From Psococerastis gibbosa (lineage: Eukaryota > Arthropoda > Insecta > Psocodea > Psocidae), in NCBI GenBank assembly GCA_963971405.1, contig OZ020484.1:17732001-17796000 (forward strand): a DNA stretch of 64,000 nucleotides. The letters are read 5' to 3'. A model generated the notes under the pieces. The model was not told the DNA's origin. It saw only the letters and a program-made list of their open reading frames with translations, and did no database searches. The stretch's first letter is position 1. Each line of letters opens with the position of its first letter. A program made the translations under genes and the position numbers. Positions 23,901-37,600 of this stretch are shown here, in pieces.

Positions 23901-26900
23901 GCTGTTGTGATAGTGGGGGATCCGATTTGCTCTTAATGTGGCTTATTGTTTAAGCAAATTTTTATTGTTGAGCATAGAGGGGAGCGGTTAAATTATTTGA
24001 ATTCTACTGTTTTAGTTCTACGGACATGTGGGGTTTGGGTTGCCTCATATGGGAAGTTTTTAATGGACCATTGCCCAGGCAAGCTTCACTGAAGAGCTTA
24101 GAAAACGTGAGTGACATTGTTATAGCTTTCACAACCGGAATCAAAGAGCCCAGGTCCTGACTATAGTCATTGAATATATAACACTAGTGTTATATATTCA
24201 ATGCTATAGTATTTATTAATTTCCCTTCGATCCCCTTTATTATATCCAATGCGGCTATTCCACCGGCGATTTTACTTCATATTTGATTTTGGGAATTTTT
24301 TCATTGACGTTTGTTTTGTTTTAAGGAGACTATTATGTAGATACTTAACATATCTATTATAAGTTAAGTTATAATATGGTAGACTTATTATAACTTAATT
24401 TATAATAGATAAGTTAAGTATCTACATAATAGTCTCCTTAAAACAAAACAAACGTCAATGACAAAATCACAAATGAAGTAAATTAGCCGGTGGAATGGCC
24501 GCCTAAGTTTTAATGCGATGAATAAGAGAAAAGTATGCTGTTAAAAGTGGGCAAAGTTTCTTTATATTATATATTATTATTATTAATGTCTTACCCGATC
24601 AGTTCTGTTTAGACGGGTAGCTACAATTGGTTACAACTAACGAAAGCCTATTCCAATGGATAACTTTCCTATAGAATATAGAATAGAATAGAAAACCGTG
24701 TATTTCTCAACAAAAATGAACATCTGAACGTGAGATAACAACCTGTGCCCCCTCAAGCCGAAGCGTGGGAGGAGAGAATTAATTACCTGCTGTGATTGGG
24801 AGTCGTTCCTAATTATACTACCCATAACTAACTTATGAAGCGTCCTCGCTCTGATTGTTGGTTGGTCGGCTTGGTAAGGCGCTTATTCCACCAACGTCAA
24901 TAGTGATAGTAAATGTAGTATTGACGGAAATTTGAATTTTACTCTACGCATAGTTAAAATTGATCAATGATCATAGAGTAAAATCACGCGTTGCAAACAA
25001 TAACAAACTAAAATGACGTCATGGGATATGTTAAGTACAAACATTTTATATTTTATTGTTTATAAAACAATTTTCATCCATTAAACAGATAGGTGAATGT
25101 CGATCTTACTTCGGATCTCCTACTATTATTAGGTTTTATTAAAAATAATAAGTGTACGAAGAAAACAAATACATACAAAATTTCAAAAATTTGGCGCATA
25201 CGTGTCATTAGAAGAAAAGTGATCAATAGTTGAAAAAACCAGTGGAATAGCGTGTATCAATGAAAAATTTAAATTTCTGTCAATACTACATTTAGTATCA
25301 CTATTGACGTTGGTGGAATAAGCGCCAAAGAGGAAGAAAATTCTTTCCCACCATCAGTAATTTTTGAATTTACAGCAACTTAAGTTGTTAATCTACACCC
25401 ATCGGCTAATTTTCAAATAATAGCTATTAATTTTAAAGTGGCCTATTATAAAATGGCTGTTTTTAATACCCAACACCTGATCATCTTTTGATTATAGATT
25501 CCAAAACAATTAAGCAGTGTTTACTGCGAACTTGTGGGAGCAAATCCTTCTAGTAGACCCAATCCTGCTGATGTGATAACACGATGTAGAAAGATTGGAG
25601 GATACTTCAAAAATGATCTAGTAGATACGCTGCTCTTTCTCGAGGAAATCCAAATAAAAGAGAAAAACGAAAAGAATCGGTTTTTTAGTGCACTTGCGGG
25701 ACCGTTGGATTCGTTTCCTGAACATGTTTGCCGCCATAAAATCCTGCCACAACTTATTACTGCTTTTGAATATGGCGAGGCGGGGTCGGCGGTGTTGGCG
25801 CCAATGTTCAAGGTAAATTGATTTTCCTCCCCTTTGGTTACCATTGTGTCTCTTTAAAGTTTCAGCTACAGCTTATTGGACATTGAAATATTTCGACATA
25901 ATTCCTTTAAAATATGCTTTTGCTCATAACAAACAGTCTGATACGCCTTCCTAATCGAAAATTTCCGCCTTCTTTTCACAATTGATTCTTTTTCGGCACA
26001 AGCAAAGATGTAGCTTAGTCATTCTACGACAAGGTCACTAAATCTGATCATAACTCAATTATCCCAAAAATATTGGTTACGCCCATCTAACTTTAGGGTG
26101 CCGATATGTAGACAGGTTACCGTAGGCTAAGCTTAAAGACAAAGCCCTCAACCTTCAGACCATAAATTCCTGAAATGCACATTCGCGGGCAAAAATATTT
26201 AAATGAACTAGTTACGCTTCATAAGGGCCTACAGTAACCTACTGGTGCCGCCTTATGCTGTGCTAAGGCATTTACTGTTTGCTCGCATACTGCATACGCC
26301 ATAGGGAAAAACCAGAAGTTCCGATAATAGTTAGTGATGAAAACTGTCTTGGTTTCCTTGCAGCTGGGCCGCCTATTAAATGAGGCCGAATATCAACGAA
26401 AAATTGTTCCATGCGTTGTTAAATTGTTTGGGTCAACTGACCGCGCCACTCGCATTCGCCTTCTGCAGCAATTAGAACACTTTATTGGACATCTACATGC
26501 TAGCACAGTCAATGACCAAATATTTCCGCATATCGCTCATGGCTTTATGGATACTAATTCTACAGTACGCGAGCAGACTGTTAAGGTATTGTTCAATATG
26601 TTGTAAGAATTACAGTCGTTGAGTACATTGTAGTTCTATTTTTAACAATTATTGGAGTAAGAAAAAGTCAAAATCAAACCTCTCCAACGGTTCATTTTGT
26701 ATAAAGGCTGTGATCAAATAGAAAACGTATAAATACCGTACTTCGCATAGGTATGTCTCCGTTTCCTTTAGTTAGAATTTGGCACCAGCTAGGCATTTAG
26801 AATATATCTTTTTCACTCTTTCCTAATTCCATTGATATTTTTCTATTGTTTTGTAGAGCATTATACATTTAGCACCAAAATTGAATTACACTAATTTAAA

Positions 26901-29900
26901 CTTAGAAGTATTACGGCATTTTGCAAGATTGCAATACAAAGATGAACAAGGAGGAATCAGAACTAATACAACTGTTTGTATGGGAAAAATTGCACAACAC
27001 CTTCACCCACAAATACGACAAAAGGTGCTTATTTCAGCATTTATTCGAGCTATGCGTGATCCGTTTCCCCCTGCAAGAAGTGCAGGTAAGCTACACGATT
27101 TGGTAAAACTTAATTTTAGTTAGTGGCAGTTTGTGTAAAAAGGATCTGGTTGTGGTTTTCCAAATTCTAAGTACCAGAAATTCCAAAGTGTGTTTCTGCT
27201 CAATCAATATTATTTAGTCGCTTTCTGTGAGCGACGTAAATTTGTATTTCTTGGTGGAGTCCTGACAGTCTAATGTCACCAGCGATAATTCGTGGGGAAG
27301 ATTGACCATCAAAGCCCTCACAAACAATAGTTTTTATGTCTCTTCTTTCAGGAATTTTAGCACTTGCAGCAACGCAGCAGTATTTTCTCCTGACCGAAGT
27401 TGCTTCGAGAATATTACCAGCCCTGTGCCATTTGACAGTCGATCCTGAAAAGAGCGTACGTGAAAGCGCATTTCGTACAATAAAAGGGTTTCTGGGAAAA
27501 TTGGAGAAGGTGTCTGAGGATCCAACATTGAAAGAAGCCATGGGTATGATTTTCTTACAGTAGCCAATAGGCCAATAACCAAACTGTAGTGTTTTAAAGA
27601 GGTGCCTTGCTTGTTTAACGTGCCGTAAAACAACCCAATGAATAGTGTGGATAATGAAAAATACTAACTTAAAAGCTACCTAACCAACGATAACCTAATT
27701 CCTGTAATCATACATCTTTTTTGGCTATCCAACGTTATTTTCGACTTTTGCAGAGGCAGATGTACACACAGCTACCCCAAGTTTGTCTAATGCTGCTGCC
27801 ACTTGGGCCGGCTGGGCAGTTACTGCGGTGACAGCCAAGTTCTACCGCAGTCAGTCTGACACCGTCAAATCGCACAGTCCTCTTGTAAATAAAACTCTAA
27901 GCAAGCCAGGCTCCTTGGAACAACCGTCCAGCAGTAGCATTTCCACTACAACATCCTCAGTAACATCTATGACGTCCCTGGAGCAAGAAGAGAGTCGCGG
28001 TGCCGATTCAATTTCAGATTATGATGAGAATTGGGACACTGAAAATTGGGGTGATATGGAGGTACGTCTACACTATTACCAATACTGAAATATTACGAAA
28101 ATCCCGAATAAATACGATCGAATTACCCCGAATACTTTATTACTATGTCTTCTCCTGTAAAGAACGAAACATTGATAAAATCTTCCTTCAAACATTAATG
28201 ATTCTTAGTTTAGTTTTTCGTGTCCGAGGTAGACTCCTAGTTTCTGCCAACCTGACGCCATGGTCGATGCTCAACCAAAGGTCGTTGAAGTCTTTGGTCT
28301 CTTTTCTCGGTGGTGAAAGGATTAGCCGCTAGATGTTTCCACTCAGCGTTGCCCACGATACGCCCGATCGGTTTTTTTTTATCCACGTGTATAAAATGCT
28401 TCGGGGAGGATCTTTTCCTGATTCTGATTCGATATTTAATACTAATATAAATTCAAAGACCTGCGCGGCCAGAGTCAAATGATGGAACAGGAGAATCAGA
28501 TAGTGAACTTCCAAACATTTCAATGGCACTGTCGTTATCGACCAGTGTTTTCTTTCAACTCGACCCAATAGCCTGGATTATCCTGTTCTGTTACCTTTCA
28601 CTGACCATTAGTTTAATAATTCAATTCTCCGGGAAATTCACATAATTTTTGCTTTAAAAACAGATCACCTTAGAAGATAACACTATACATTTTTGGACCA
28701 CAATATATGCTTGGCCTAAGCAGTCTTCACGGAAATTTAAGTGAGCGGTAGTGAAAATCTAGCTATATTTTTGTTCCTTTGCCAATTGTAGACACAAAGC
28801 CCTGGAAGTGACAGTCGTGGGAGTGGAAGAGAAAAAGAGGTCAAGTCTGCTGCTGATGGATGGGACACAGGAGAATGGGGTGTTCTTGAAGATGACCAGG
28901 TACATACGGTTTTTTCTGTTGGTAGCAATCCAATAAAAGCCGCAATTGCCAAACGGTTAGTCAGACCTCCCAAAGTAGGGAAAATTAGTTGGTAATATTG
29001 GTTATTAAACTGGTGGGCTGAGGGCGATGAATATATTTAGGAAAAGTCTCGGCAAGTAATACTGCTATTTATTGGAAGATGGCGGTGCCGCCCAGTATTT
29101 CTTACCCAAACGTTTTCAAGCTATGGTGGGTGGGGCCTTAGTGCCTGCAGTCATCACGCCCCTGCAATATATTTCAATTATACATATGGCTATTATAGTA
29201 ATTATTGGTTCTAGAGCGAAGTAAGACAAACCAGTCCCACTGACCTAGGAGCTGGTGACACAGCAACGACGGCCCGTGAAGATTCAAGTTCTCTTTCTGT
29301 CAAGTCACCTCATATCAGGCGCTCTCCTTCAGGAATGGACGAACCTGAGTGGGAGCCTATTGAAGAAAACAATGATTTCGGTAAGCATCCTTGTCTCCAT
29401 CTATACTAGCAGACTGTCTGAGTAATTTAATTTCAAATGTACGGTATGTAGGGTAGGCATTTTGAACACAAGAATAATAATAATAATTAAATAACTTGAC
29501 GGCTAAGTTTCCACGAGATGGTTTAAATACTAGAGGTTGATGTGTAATCGATATAAAAAATAATAACGGAGAAACTGGCGGAGTATAGTCCCGTAATCTT
29601 CCAATTTGTTTATTTGTTGGTACAATGCTATACGCTTTATTCTGTAATATAGTAGATAAAGTAGCTTGTAACATTTCAAGTGTTGATCTACAAGTGCAAG
29701 CGTTGTATGTATCCTCCAATTGATATAGCTGTTAGATGATATCCAGACCGATTCGAGTACTAAAGAACAATTGGTAGAGCAGTCGACGCGAAATTATAAG
29801 GTTCCTGTTACGGTATTATTTACCATTAACTATATCAATCTCTAGTAGGGGCCATATACACTATTATCACTGTCTACTCACAAGCATGTGGTCGTCATTT

Positions 29901-30175
29901 ACTCATGTAGCAAATTCATCATGGGTATCTTGTGTAACTCGTAGGCTACTTTTATTTAAATAGTTGACTTATGTTTTGTCAATTTTGCACTTAATCACGA
30001 TGATGGTGATATAGAATACAAATTCACGGCAATAATTTTTGCAGGTTTAAATACAAAAATGGATGAAACTCGGAAGAGGCGGGAAGAGAAGAGAGTCGCG
30101 AGACAGAAGGAGTTGGAAACGCGGAGAGCAAACAGATCCACAGGCCCTTTGAAATTGGCAGCAAAAAAAGTTTGA
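20901..30175 (+). CDS. SCYL1: SCYL1-like pseudokinase (N-terminal kinase-like protein)
   Basis: Thirteen exons join in phase to about 786 residues (human 808): 20901-21014, 22483-22623, 23211-23333, 23459-23679, 24016-24106, 25498-25812, 26364-26585, 26857-27085, 27352-27543, 27754-28061, 28792-28899, 29215-29380 and 30045-30175. SCYL1 is a catalytically inactive kinase-like scaffold that binds COPI and acts in Golgi-ER traffic. The N-terminus [20 protein letters not shown] is diagnostic. The kinase fold is degenerate: the catalytic-loop region reads [12 protein letters not shown], and GGVEY stands where DFG belongs. Exons 6-9 form the HEAT-repeat part (e.g. [12 protein letters not shown]). 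A Ser/Thr-rich linker with WDTENWGD and WDTGEWG repeats follows. The end is a basic, probably coiled-coil tail ([20 protein letters not shown]) finishing in AAKKV. Two MITEs lie in the intron between exons 5 and 6. Confidence 0.95.
24251..24502. mobile_element. hairpin MITE in SCYL1 intron 5
   Basis: GCGGCTATTCCACCGGCG at the left and CCGGTGGAATGGCCGC at the right bracket a palindrome of about 250 bp. Long inner arms include AAGGAGACTATTATGTAGAT and its complement, with TAAGTTATAATATGG near the centre. The TTCCACC termini put it in the same family as the other hairpin MITEs, with a different interior. Confidence 0.8.
24877..25327. mobile_element. ~450-bp MITE in SCYL1 intron 5
   Basis: The left end GGCGCTTATTCCACCAACGTC is mirrored by GACGTTGGTGGAATAAGCGCC at the right. 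The interior includes a block around ATTGATCAATGATCATAGAG and ATGACGTCATGGGATATGTTAA. That block is shared with the nested elements at 34112 and 42111, so these are long and short forms of one family. Confidence 0.8.
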
Positions 30176-31694
30176 AAAACTAACGTCAACGTCTTTGATC
30201 TTTATTCCTTCCAGTATAGCCTATTAGAGATCAGAAGACTTCTCCTCTTAAACTGCGGTTAGGTTGGCCTTCTACACAATGATTGAGCTCAACAATTTGT
30301 AAAAAAAATTGTGACGCCATTTGATAGCATATGGCAACCTTTTAGCCATAGCCACACTATAAATTTAATTAATTTTAAGTTTACTTATCACTATAGGGCT
30401 ATTTATGTGGCACGTGTCAGCGTTCATCAGTTCAGTCAATTTTTAAATTCATATGATTAGGCCCTAGGTATTACCTATTGTACAGCTTATGAATGTTACC
30501 ATATAGCATTTTAACATTTTCTTATCATTAAATAATAACGTAATATTAGTTACTGTGTCCATCTTATTTCCCCAAGTTGCGGCAGTAAAATAATGTGACA
30601 TGATTTAAAGCCACACATGGGAAATATTTATTATTAATCTCAAGAGTATAACGTCAACATAGCATCAACTTCAAAGCGTTGAAGTTATGAAATACCCTAC
30701 GCTGTTGACGGTCGACAGTCAGCTATGCGGCCTCCAGTCGCTTGACCATGAGTCAATTTTTTTCTTTCCTAGGAATTTTTAGTTACTAGTGTCCTGTCGG
30801 CTGTCAGGAGCAAAGAGGAAATCGGACGCGTTTCTCGTATAAAGTCAAAAATATCCATTGTAGAGCTATCAAATATTTTGCATCCCTTAGAAGAAATACT
30901 CCTCTACTAGTATATTTATATATATGTATGATACTGTCACTAACACTGATTGGCCATTCTTCGAACGCATTCCTCCCGACGCCCACACGAACCGTTTTTT
31001 GTGGCCAATTGGTGATAGAAAGATCCACATGTTTCGTGTCAAAATGCTCAGGAAAAATACTTCTGAGGGATAAGCTATTTATGATAGTTCTGCAATCGAT
31101 ATTTCATATTTGTTTTTGCACTTGTAAGGCTTTTCCCCCCTCCGATTGTCTGACAGTTGAATAGATAATACCACGATAGTCTTATAACTTCACGAGCTAT
31201 CGAATCTTTTCGTGTGTATTCAAGGTCTTGCTGGTATTTGTACACTTATTCAATATAATCCGGTACAATAAACCTATCCGCCATATAGACCCCTGCTTGT
31301 GGCAAATGCTCAATACCCATGAAGAAGGTTCATTTCCCACGCTTATGAAAATTATTGTGTTTTACGTTGTAGCCAATGGGCTCCAGAAAATTTTTATGAT
31401 GTGGGCTGTCGGCTTTACGCCAACTTCTGAAATCGCCAAGAAATCGACTCAGGTGGTTTCAAACTACCCATTGGCTACAATGGAAAAGACGTCAGTAAAT
31501 CGCCACTGCGAGAATCGACCGAGTGTACGGGGCTTTAAACGGCATAGTAGACCTGCTGATGGAAAATCGAGAAAAGTAATTGAAGGAATAAACCAAATGG
31601 TCAAATTTTGATAGCTTACGGCTACAAAATTGACTAAAATAGGAGTAAGTATTCATTATCTAATTAGGCACATAAATAAGTAGATTTTACGCAT
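30176..31694. other. convergent intergenic region, SCYL1 to DPP3
   Basis: Both flanking genes end here. Sequence is AT-rich. A 127-residue open frame at 31228-31611 shows no domain and is likely chance. No element was recognised. Confidence 0.5.
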
Positions 31695-34600
31695 TTACAA
31701 CTCTTCCAATTTGACAAAATGATGTTCATCCTTGACAATGAGCTCCTCAAGTAGGCGATATATATCTGGCTCAGCCGAGAATCTTTCAGCCCAAGACGTA
31801 ATCACTCCAGCATATGAAGCCTCGTATCTTTTTAACAGGACATCATTGTCTGTAAATAAAATATTGATAGGTAATTTTGCATTAGCTACAAGATAAGAAA
31901 ATATACAGAGAAATCAGATATACTTAAAATGAGAGGATCGCAAATGAATTTAATTGGGAAAATAACTGATTCTCCACATGAGAATGTAAAAGTTTAATTA
32001 GAATAATAAGAACAACTAGGTACGCACCTGTTAATTGGGTATTTGCCTGAACAAACAGTCGTCTCGGTTTAACAGAACTGAGAGCTATTTTACGCCAGTT
32101 CACCCATGGAGAACCTGTTTCAGGCACTCTGCTGTAGGCTGCGTACATTTCCGATGCTGCTGAGATATCGGCCGTTGATTTGTACACCTGACAATAAACA
32201 GTAAAAACAAAAGATCTAAACATTTTTTTTATCGGATTCTACTTTAAAACTTTCAAATTTACACCGGTATTGGATTTATCGTTTGTTTATTACCTACTGA
32301 TTTTCATAGAAACCTGTAAAATTATTGATGACGTCACGACTGCTTACTTCCAATGGCCATCTTTGCAAACCGGAGGCTTGTGACCTTGAGCGTTGAATAC
32401 ATAATAAATATAATAAAACTGGAGCGGCGGGGGCCATAATATGCCTTACGACTTTTCCAACGGTTATATTAGAACTCTTTAAAATGTGGAGAATAAAAAC
32501 TCAGGTGAGTTTATATTTTTCTCTTTCCTGCCTTACATGGCCATTTGCCTCATATCTCAAATTTCATTAATATTTTCCACATTCCCGTTGTAATACTTCG
32601 TCTTAGTAAAAATAAAATAACTTTGTCAAATATTACTAAAAATTAATGTAAACTAGGCTATCATCAGGCTACAGACAAACAAACAACACTACCTACATAA
32701 ATTTGTTTTCACTTGCTAAGTTATGTAGTGTTGTTTGTACGTCTGTACCCTGAAGATAGCCTAGTGCCGAAACCGGTCGCTTTTTAAATATATTTTTATT
32801 AATACTTGACAAAGTTGTTTTCTTCTTTTACCCATATCTCAAACCCTCAGCCGGATGCAAAAATTACAATAAAAGCAATGGCACAATTAAAAATGCCAAC
32901 GGCCTTACCATGTTGATTCCATTAGAACAGAGCATGTTTCAAACTGCGGCAAACTTGGTAGTGTGCAAAGCGTTGGCAGGGGAACATGGTGGGACATGAT
33001 AACGCGCTTATAAGTATAAGTACGTGTCGAGTCCTGGTCACCTCCGATCTAATCGTGTGACTTTACTATGTTCCCCAAGTGGTTCGGAATCCACTATAAT
33101 CAGGAGGTCCACCCTGTCAGTCAACTTCCCTTTCCCCCGAGGTGAAAGAGTCTGCCCTTAGGGTGCCTCAAGTTAAGAAACAGACTCACTCCCCCCGCCA
33201 GGCTGACAAGGTCGCTTAAAGCAGAAATGCTGAAAGCAGGCGTTGGAAACAACAACAACAATTAAAAATCAAAGGCAACATATTAAAACGAAACGTTAAG
33301 AACTGCCCTTGAAACAAGCTCGTTTTCTGCGAAATACTCCATACCTGAAGTTTCAGTAAGAAATCTCCAATCGCTTTTGCGCCAACGGTATGGATCTTCT
33401 CCCTATCAAGACTGAGCAAGAGGTCTTGACCAGGTTTGGATTCTTCTAATTTGACAAGTCCGTCTCCAGCTTCCAATAATACTTGTAACAATACGAAACG
33501 GGCTTGAGTGTGAGCCTTAAATACAAGAATGAAAAATAATAATAAATTTAATACTAGACATCAAATTTTTATTTTGCCCCAGGATGAAAAAGTGGGAACA
33601 AAAAAACTAACATTATTTTATTATAATTTGGCATAAAATTACGAAACTTATGTAGACATCTAATAACCTTTTTCTGAAGTTTTAATAATGGGTCAGAGAG
33701 TATTGGTGCAACCGCCCCAGATTTCTATACCATAAACTAAGGACACGCAAAGGTAGAATGGTAAGCAAATAGTGTCAGATCATAGTTTCCAATATTTGCT
33801 TGTTCCCTTATTAAATAACAACTGGAATTCAATATATTAACAAAGGCTTTCACGGCCGGAGTTACGTGACGAATCAGTAGAATCCGGGATGATACGCCGT
33901 GGTCGTTCTGAAAGCGTACTTTCATACGTTTCGTCAACATCTGCGGCCGACATCTTCAGTGGAACTGCGTAGACTTCTAAGATTGTACCTCGGAGGCTCA
34001 GCAGCAACTGTTTGGGCAGGGAGATGTAGCAGTGTCCGTATGGCGCTTTTCCACCGACCGGCTAGGGCTAAATACAAATACGGTGACGTGGTAACAGACA
34101 TTCAAGACTTAGGCGGGGTTTCCACCGACCTCGCATTGCAGAATGCAAATGACATTGACGGAAATGTTTGTTTTACTCTATGCCATAGTTAAAATTGATC
34201 AATGATCATAGAGTAAAATCACAAACAAACTAAAATTAAAAAATGGCGTCATGGGATATGTTAATTACAAACATTTTAATAGATTTCTATAAAAAGAAAA
34301 ACAAACATTTCCGTCAATGTCATTTGCATTCTGCAATGCGAGGTCGATGGAAACCCCACCTAAGTCTTGAATGTCTGTTACCACGTCACCGTGTTTGTAT
34401 TTAGCCCTAGCCGGTCGGTGGAATATGTGCCTTAGGAGAAGTTTATATAGGTACTACAAAACGTAGCTTGAAGACCAGGATTGATGAACATAAACGTAAC
34501 TGCCGTCTTCTACAGTCGGAAGTCTGCTATTGCTGAGCATGTTCTAACACGAACAGGTCATACGATAAGTTTTCAGGATGCTACAGTACTATTTACAACT

Positions 34601-37600
34601 TCTTCATACTACCCCCGGAGGTCCGGTTACACAGAGAGGCTATAGAAATCTACAAGGCACCCGCAGAACTTCGACAGAAAAGAAGAAGGACTAAAGGTGA
34701 ACAGAATAATATGGTATCCAGCCTTAAGACTGCAACAAAGAAACTGACGTCATCATCCGAGGCCTGAGAAAAAACGAACAGCTGACTCTTGCCGGGTGCT
34801 GATTGGACCTCCTGTACAGAAACAATGGGTGGCCATGACTACCCTTATAATATGAATAGTAACCTCGTTGCCATTTTTATCAAACAACTATCAATAAGTT
34901 TGTACCACGATCTTACCTGGAGCCAAGATTTATTTTCCAAGCTGTATGACTCAGGGCCGTGAGCCACAACGCCCCACAGTAAGCTAAGCCAATTCACGTA
35001 TGCTAGAGTTGCTGCTTCTTCCCCTTCGTAACCAAAAATTTTCATAACTTCGGGTAAAAGGCTCAGATACAACCCAACAGCTTCAGCCCGGCATTCTTCG
35101 TAAGAGGACGAAATTCTCGTGAACTTGGAGTCGTATGATTCTCCTTCTTCATACCATGTTTCAATCTGCAAAACATAGGTTCACTGTTCACTTTCATTGA
35201 AGAGTCGCCTATAAAAGCTGACTTTGATTAATTTTCCATTTTGCCGATGCCGATGCAAACCATCCTAGGCGGCCCGGTAGGCCAAGGCTCAGATGGATGG
35301 ACCAAGTGCTAGAGGATGTGCACGCCACCGCACCCGAGACTGCATGCGACGGAAGATCGTCCGAGATTATGTGGTGTAGTGGCAGCGGCCAGAAGTCCCC
35401 CCGGGCTGGATGCGCCTATCCAAGTCAAAGTCAAGCAAATAGAGATTCCTAGTTATTTAAACCATCACCAGCCGTAGCATGAGGTACCAATTTAACTTAT
35501 TATTGCGTAAGAATGTAACTAAATATTTTTGTAAAGAAAAGTCCTATACAAAAATTGTGTTTTACATTTTTATCCCCGGGAACAACTTAAGTTGATGCCT
35601 CGTATAGCTGCAGCAGAAATTTTCAAACGTGGCTATTAAAAAAGAGACTGCTTATCAAGGTTCCTAATAGTCTAAGATATGAAGTAAGATCGACGTTCAC
35701 CGATCTGTTCACAAAATCGGCAATTGTCATTCAAGACAGGCTTTTTGTAGTCAATCCTATCTCATCGTCATTTTTTAATTTTTTATTAATAATAGCCTGG
35801 CCTGAATTTTTTCAGGCAACCCATTTGTTTTATTGAAATTCGCGACTGGGCGCTAGAAGGGGGTGCAGGAGCACTGCGGCTTACCTTGAGACGTGTAGCC
35901 GACGCTTATCGGTACCGGTGCTGAAGTACAGTAGCAGAGTAGTAAGAGCCAGAGCGTAACAGGATGAGGTGTTAGGCAGGAAGTACAATAGCACAGTCCG
36001 CGGCGAGTAATTAAGAGGTAAATAACAAATAAAATAGATAAAAGTAGGTAATACAAAGTGCGTGAGCTTATAGGCAAGAGACGGAACCGAACTGCTGCAT
36101 GAGAAAAAGCGGCACAGCACTCAACCTGCTCCAGTTTTGCACTAACATGCACAACTACTTAGCTTAATATATGGTTTATAAAATAATTTTAATCCATCAA
36201 ACCAATCGGTGAAGGTCTATCTTACACCTGATCCTCTACTATTGTATAATGGCACATTTCTTGTTGATGGAAAAATATTGCCGTCTCTAAATTCTATTTG
36301 TCCTTCCAATTATAGGCTATTTGACCGTAATCTAAACGACCACCTCCGCTAAGACTAGGTTGAGAGGAAGTCGTTACTTCTGTTGTATAGCACTACAAAA
36401 ACTTATCATACGAACCTTCCCGCCGGTTAGAGGGTTAATAACTGACTCAATGTCGAAATTAAATGTTCCTTTGGCATCTTTACGAAGAAGTTTTCCACTA
36501 CCGTGACCCAACAGCTCATGGAGACCGACCTGAACCTCAAACGCTCGCACTCGGAACTCACGAAGTAATGCTTGGTCTGTTGGAGTCAGAAAAGAAATTG
36601 ATCCTTCCTCCTGCAAACTGCTTGAGAGAACATTGCCCAGCGACACGTTCTTGAAGCCCTCGTCTTGGCGAATACAGTCGTCTGTTGGCAAGAATAAAAT
36701 TTAATAACAGTAACTTGAAAAAGAAGACTTGTATCTATTGTACATGCTTCTTTGTCTTTGTCATCTAGGGAGTGTTACATTTCATATGTTTAATTTTTTT
36801 TTATACTTAATACTTACAGTTGGGGATGTTGATCCCACAAGGAATGCCACTATCCGCAAATGTAAGAACATCAAGACTTGTAAAATCAGGACGAAGAAAT
36901 CTGTCTTTCTCCAGTGGGCCAGCCCAAGGGAGCTTGGACAGTAGGGCTTCTGCTGAGTTTACCAGTGCGGCAAAATTTGAGGATCTGTCTCGATTGACCA
37001 TCGCCACCCATCCGCAGAACTCTCCTCGCTGACCCGCGGGGTCTCTGTAGGTCTCTATGAATCCGATATAACTAAACAAGACAAATAATTCTTTTAATCT
37101 ATATAAACATAATTTAACTTTTCAAAATTCAATAAATTTAGAAAAATTAACATTGAACCTATTAATGAATAATAAAGAAGCACATACGTTTCAATGACAG
37201 GTCCTTTATCACGAATCCAGAAACGAGATCCATCTTTATGAGCATCCAAAGACCCGGTCCGGAAACTTTCCACATATTTTTCAAGCATTGGCTTTTCCAA
37301 TTCATTGGCAGCATACTCCTGAAACAGACAAATTCATAAAGTTCTTATCATAGAACATCATTAATCTAAAATCAGTTGCAGTAGTCCGGGTGTGAAGTGA
37401 GCCTCATCTACTCCTTCCTGTCCCTCCACTTTTGATCATTCAACACTTCCTCAGCTACTAGTCCCAATACACTGAAATGGACCATAAAATTACCTGCTGT
37501 GCTTAGGTTGACAATTCCTAAATATAGGGCCCATTATTAAGTTATGGAGAATCGTCGTTCTGATTGTTGATTGTTGGTTGGAGTGGGTGGAGTATTCTTA

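Noticed and set aside
31228-31611. 127-residue open frame between SCYL1 and DPP3
   Set aside because: No domain, no splice context and unremarkable composition; it sits between two gene ends and is probably chance.
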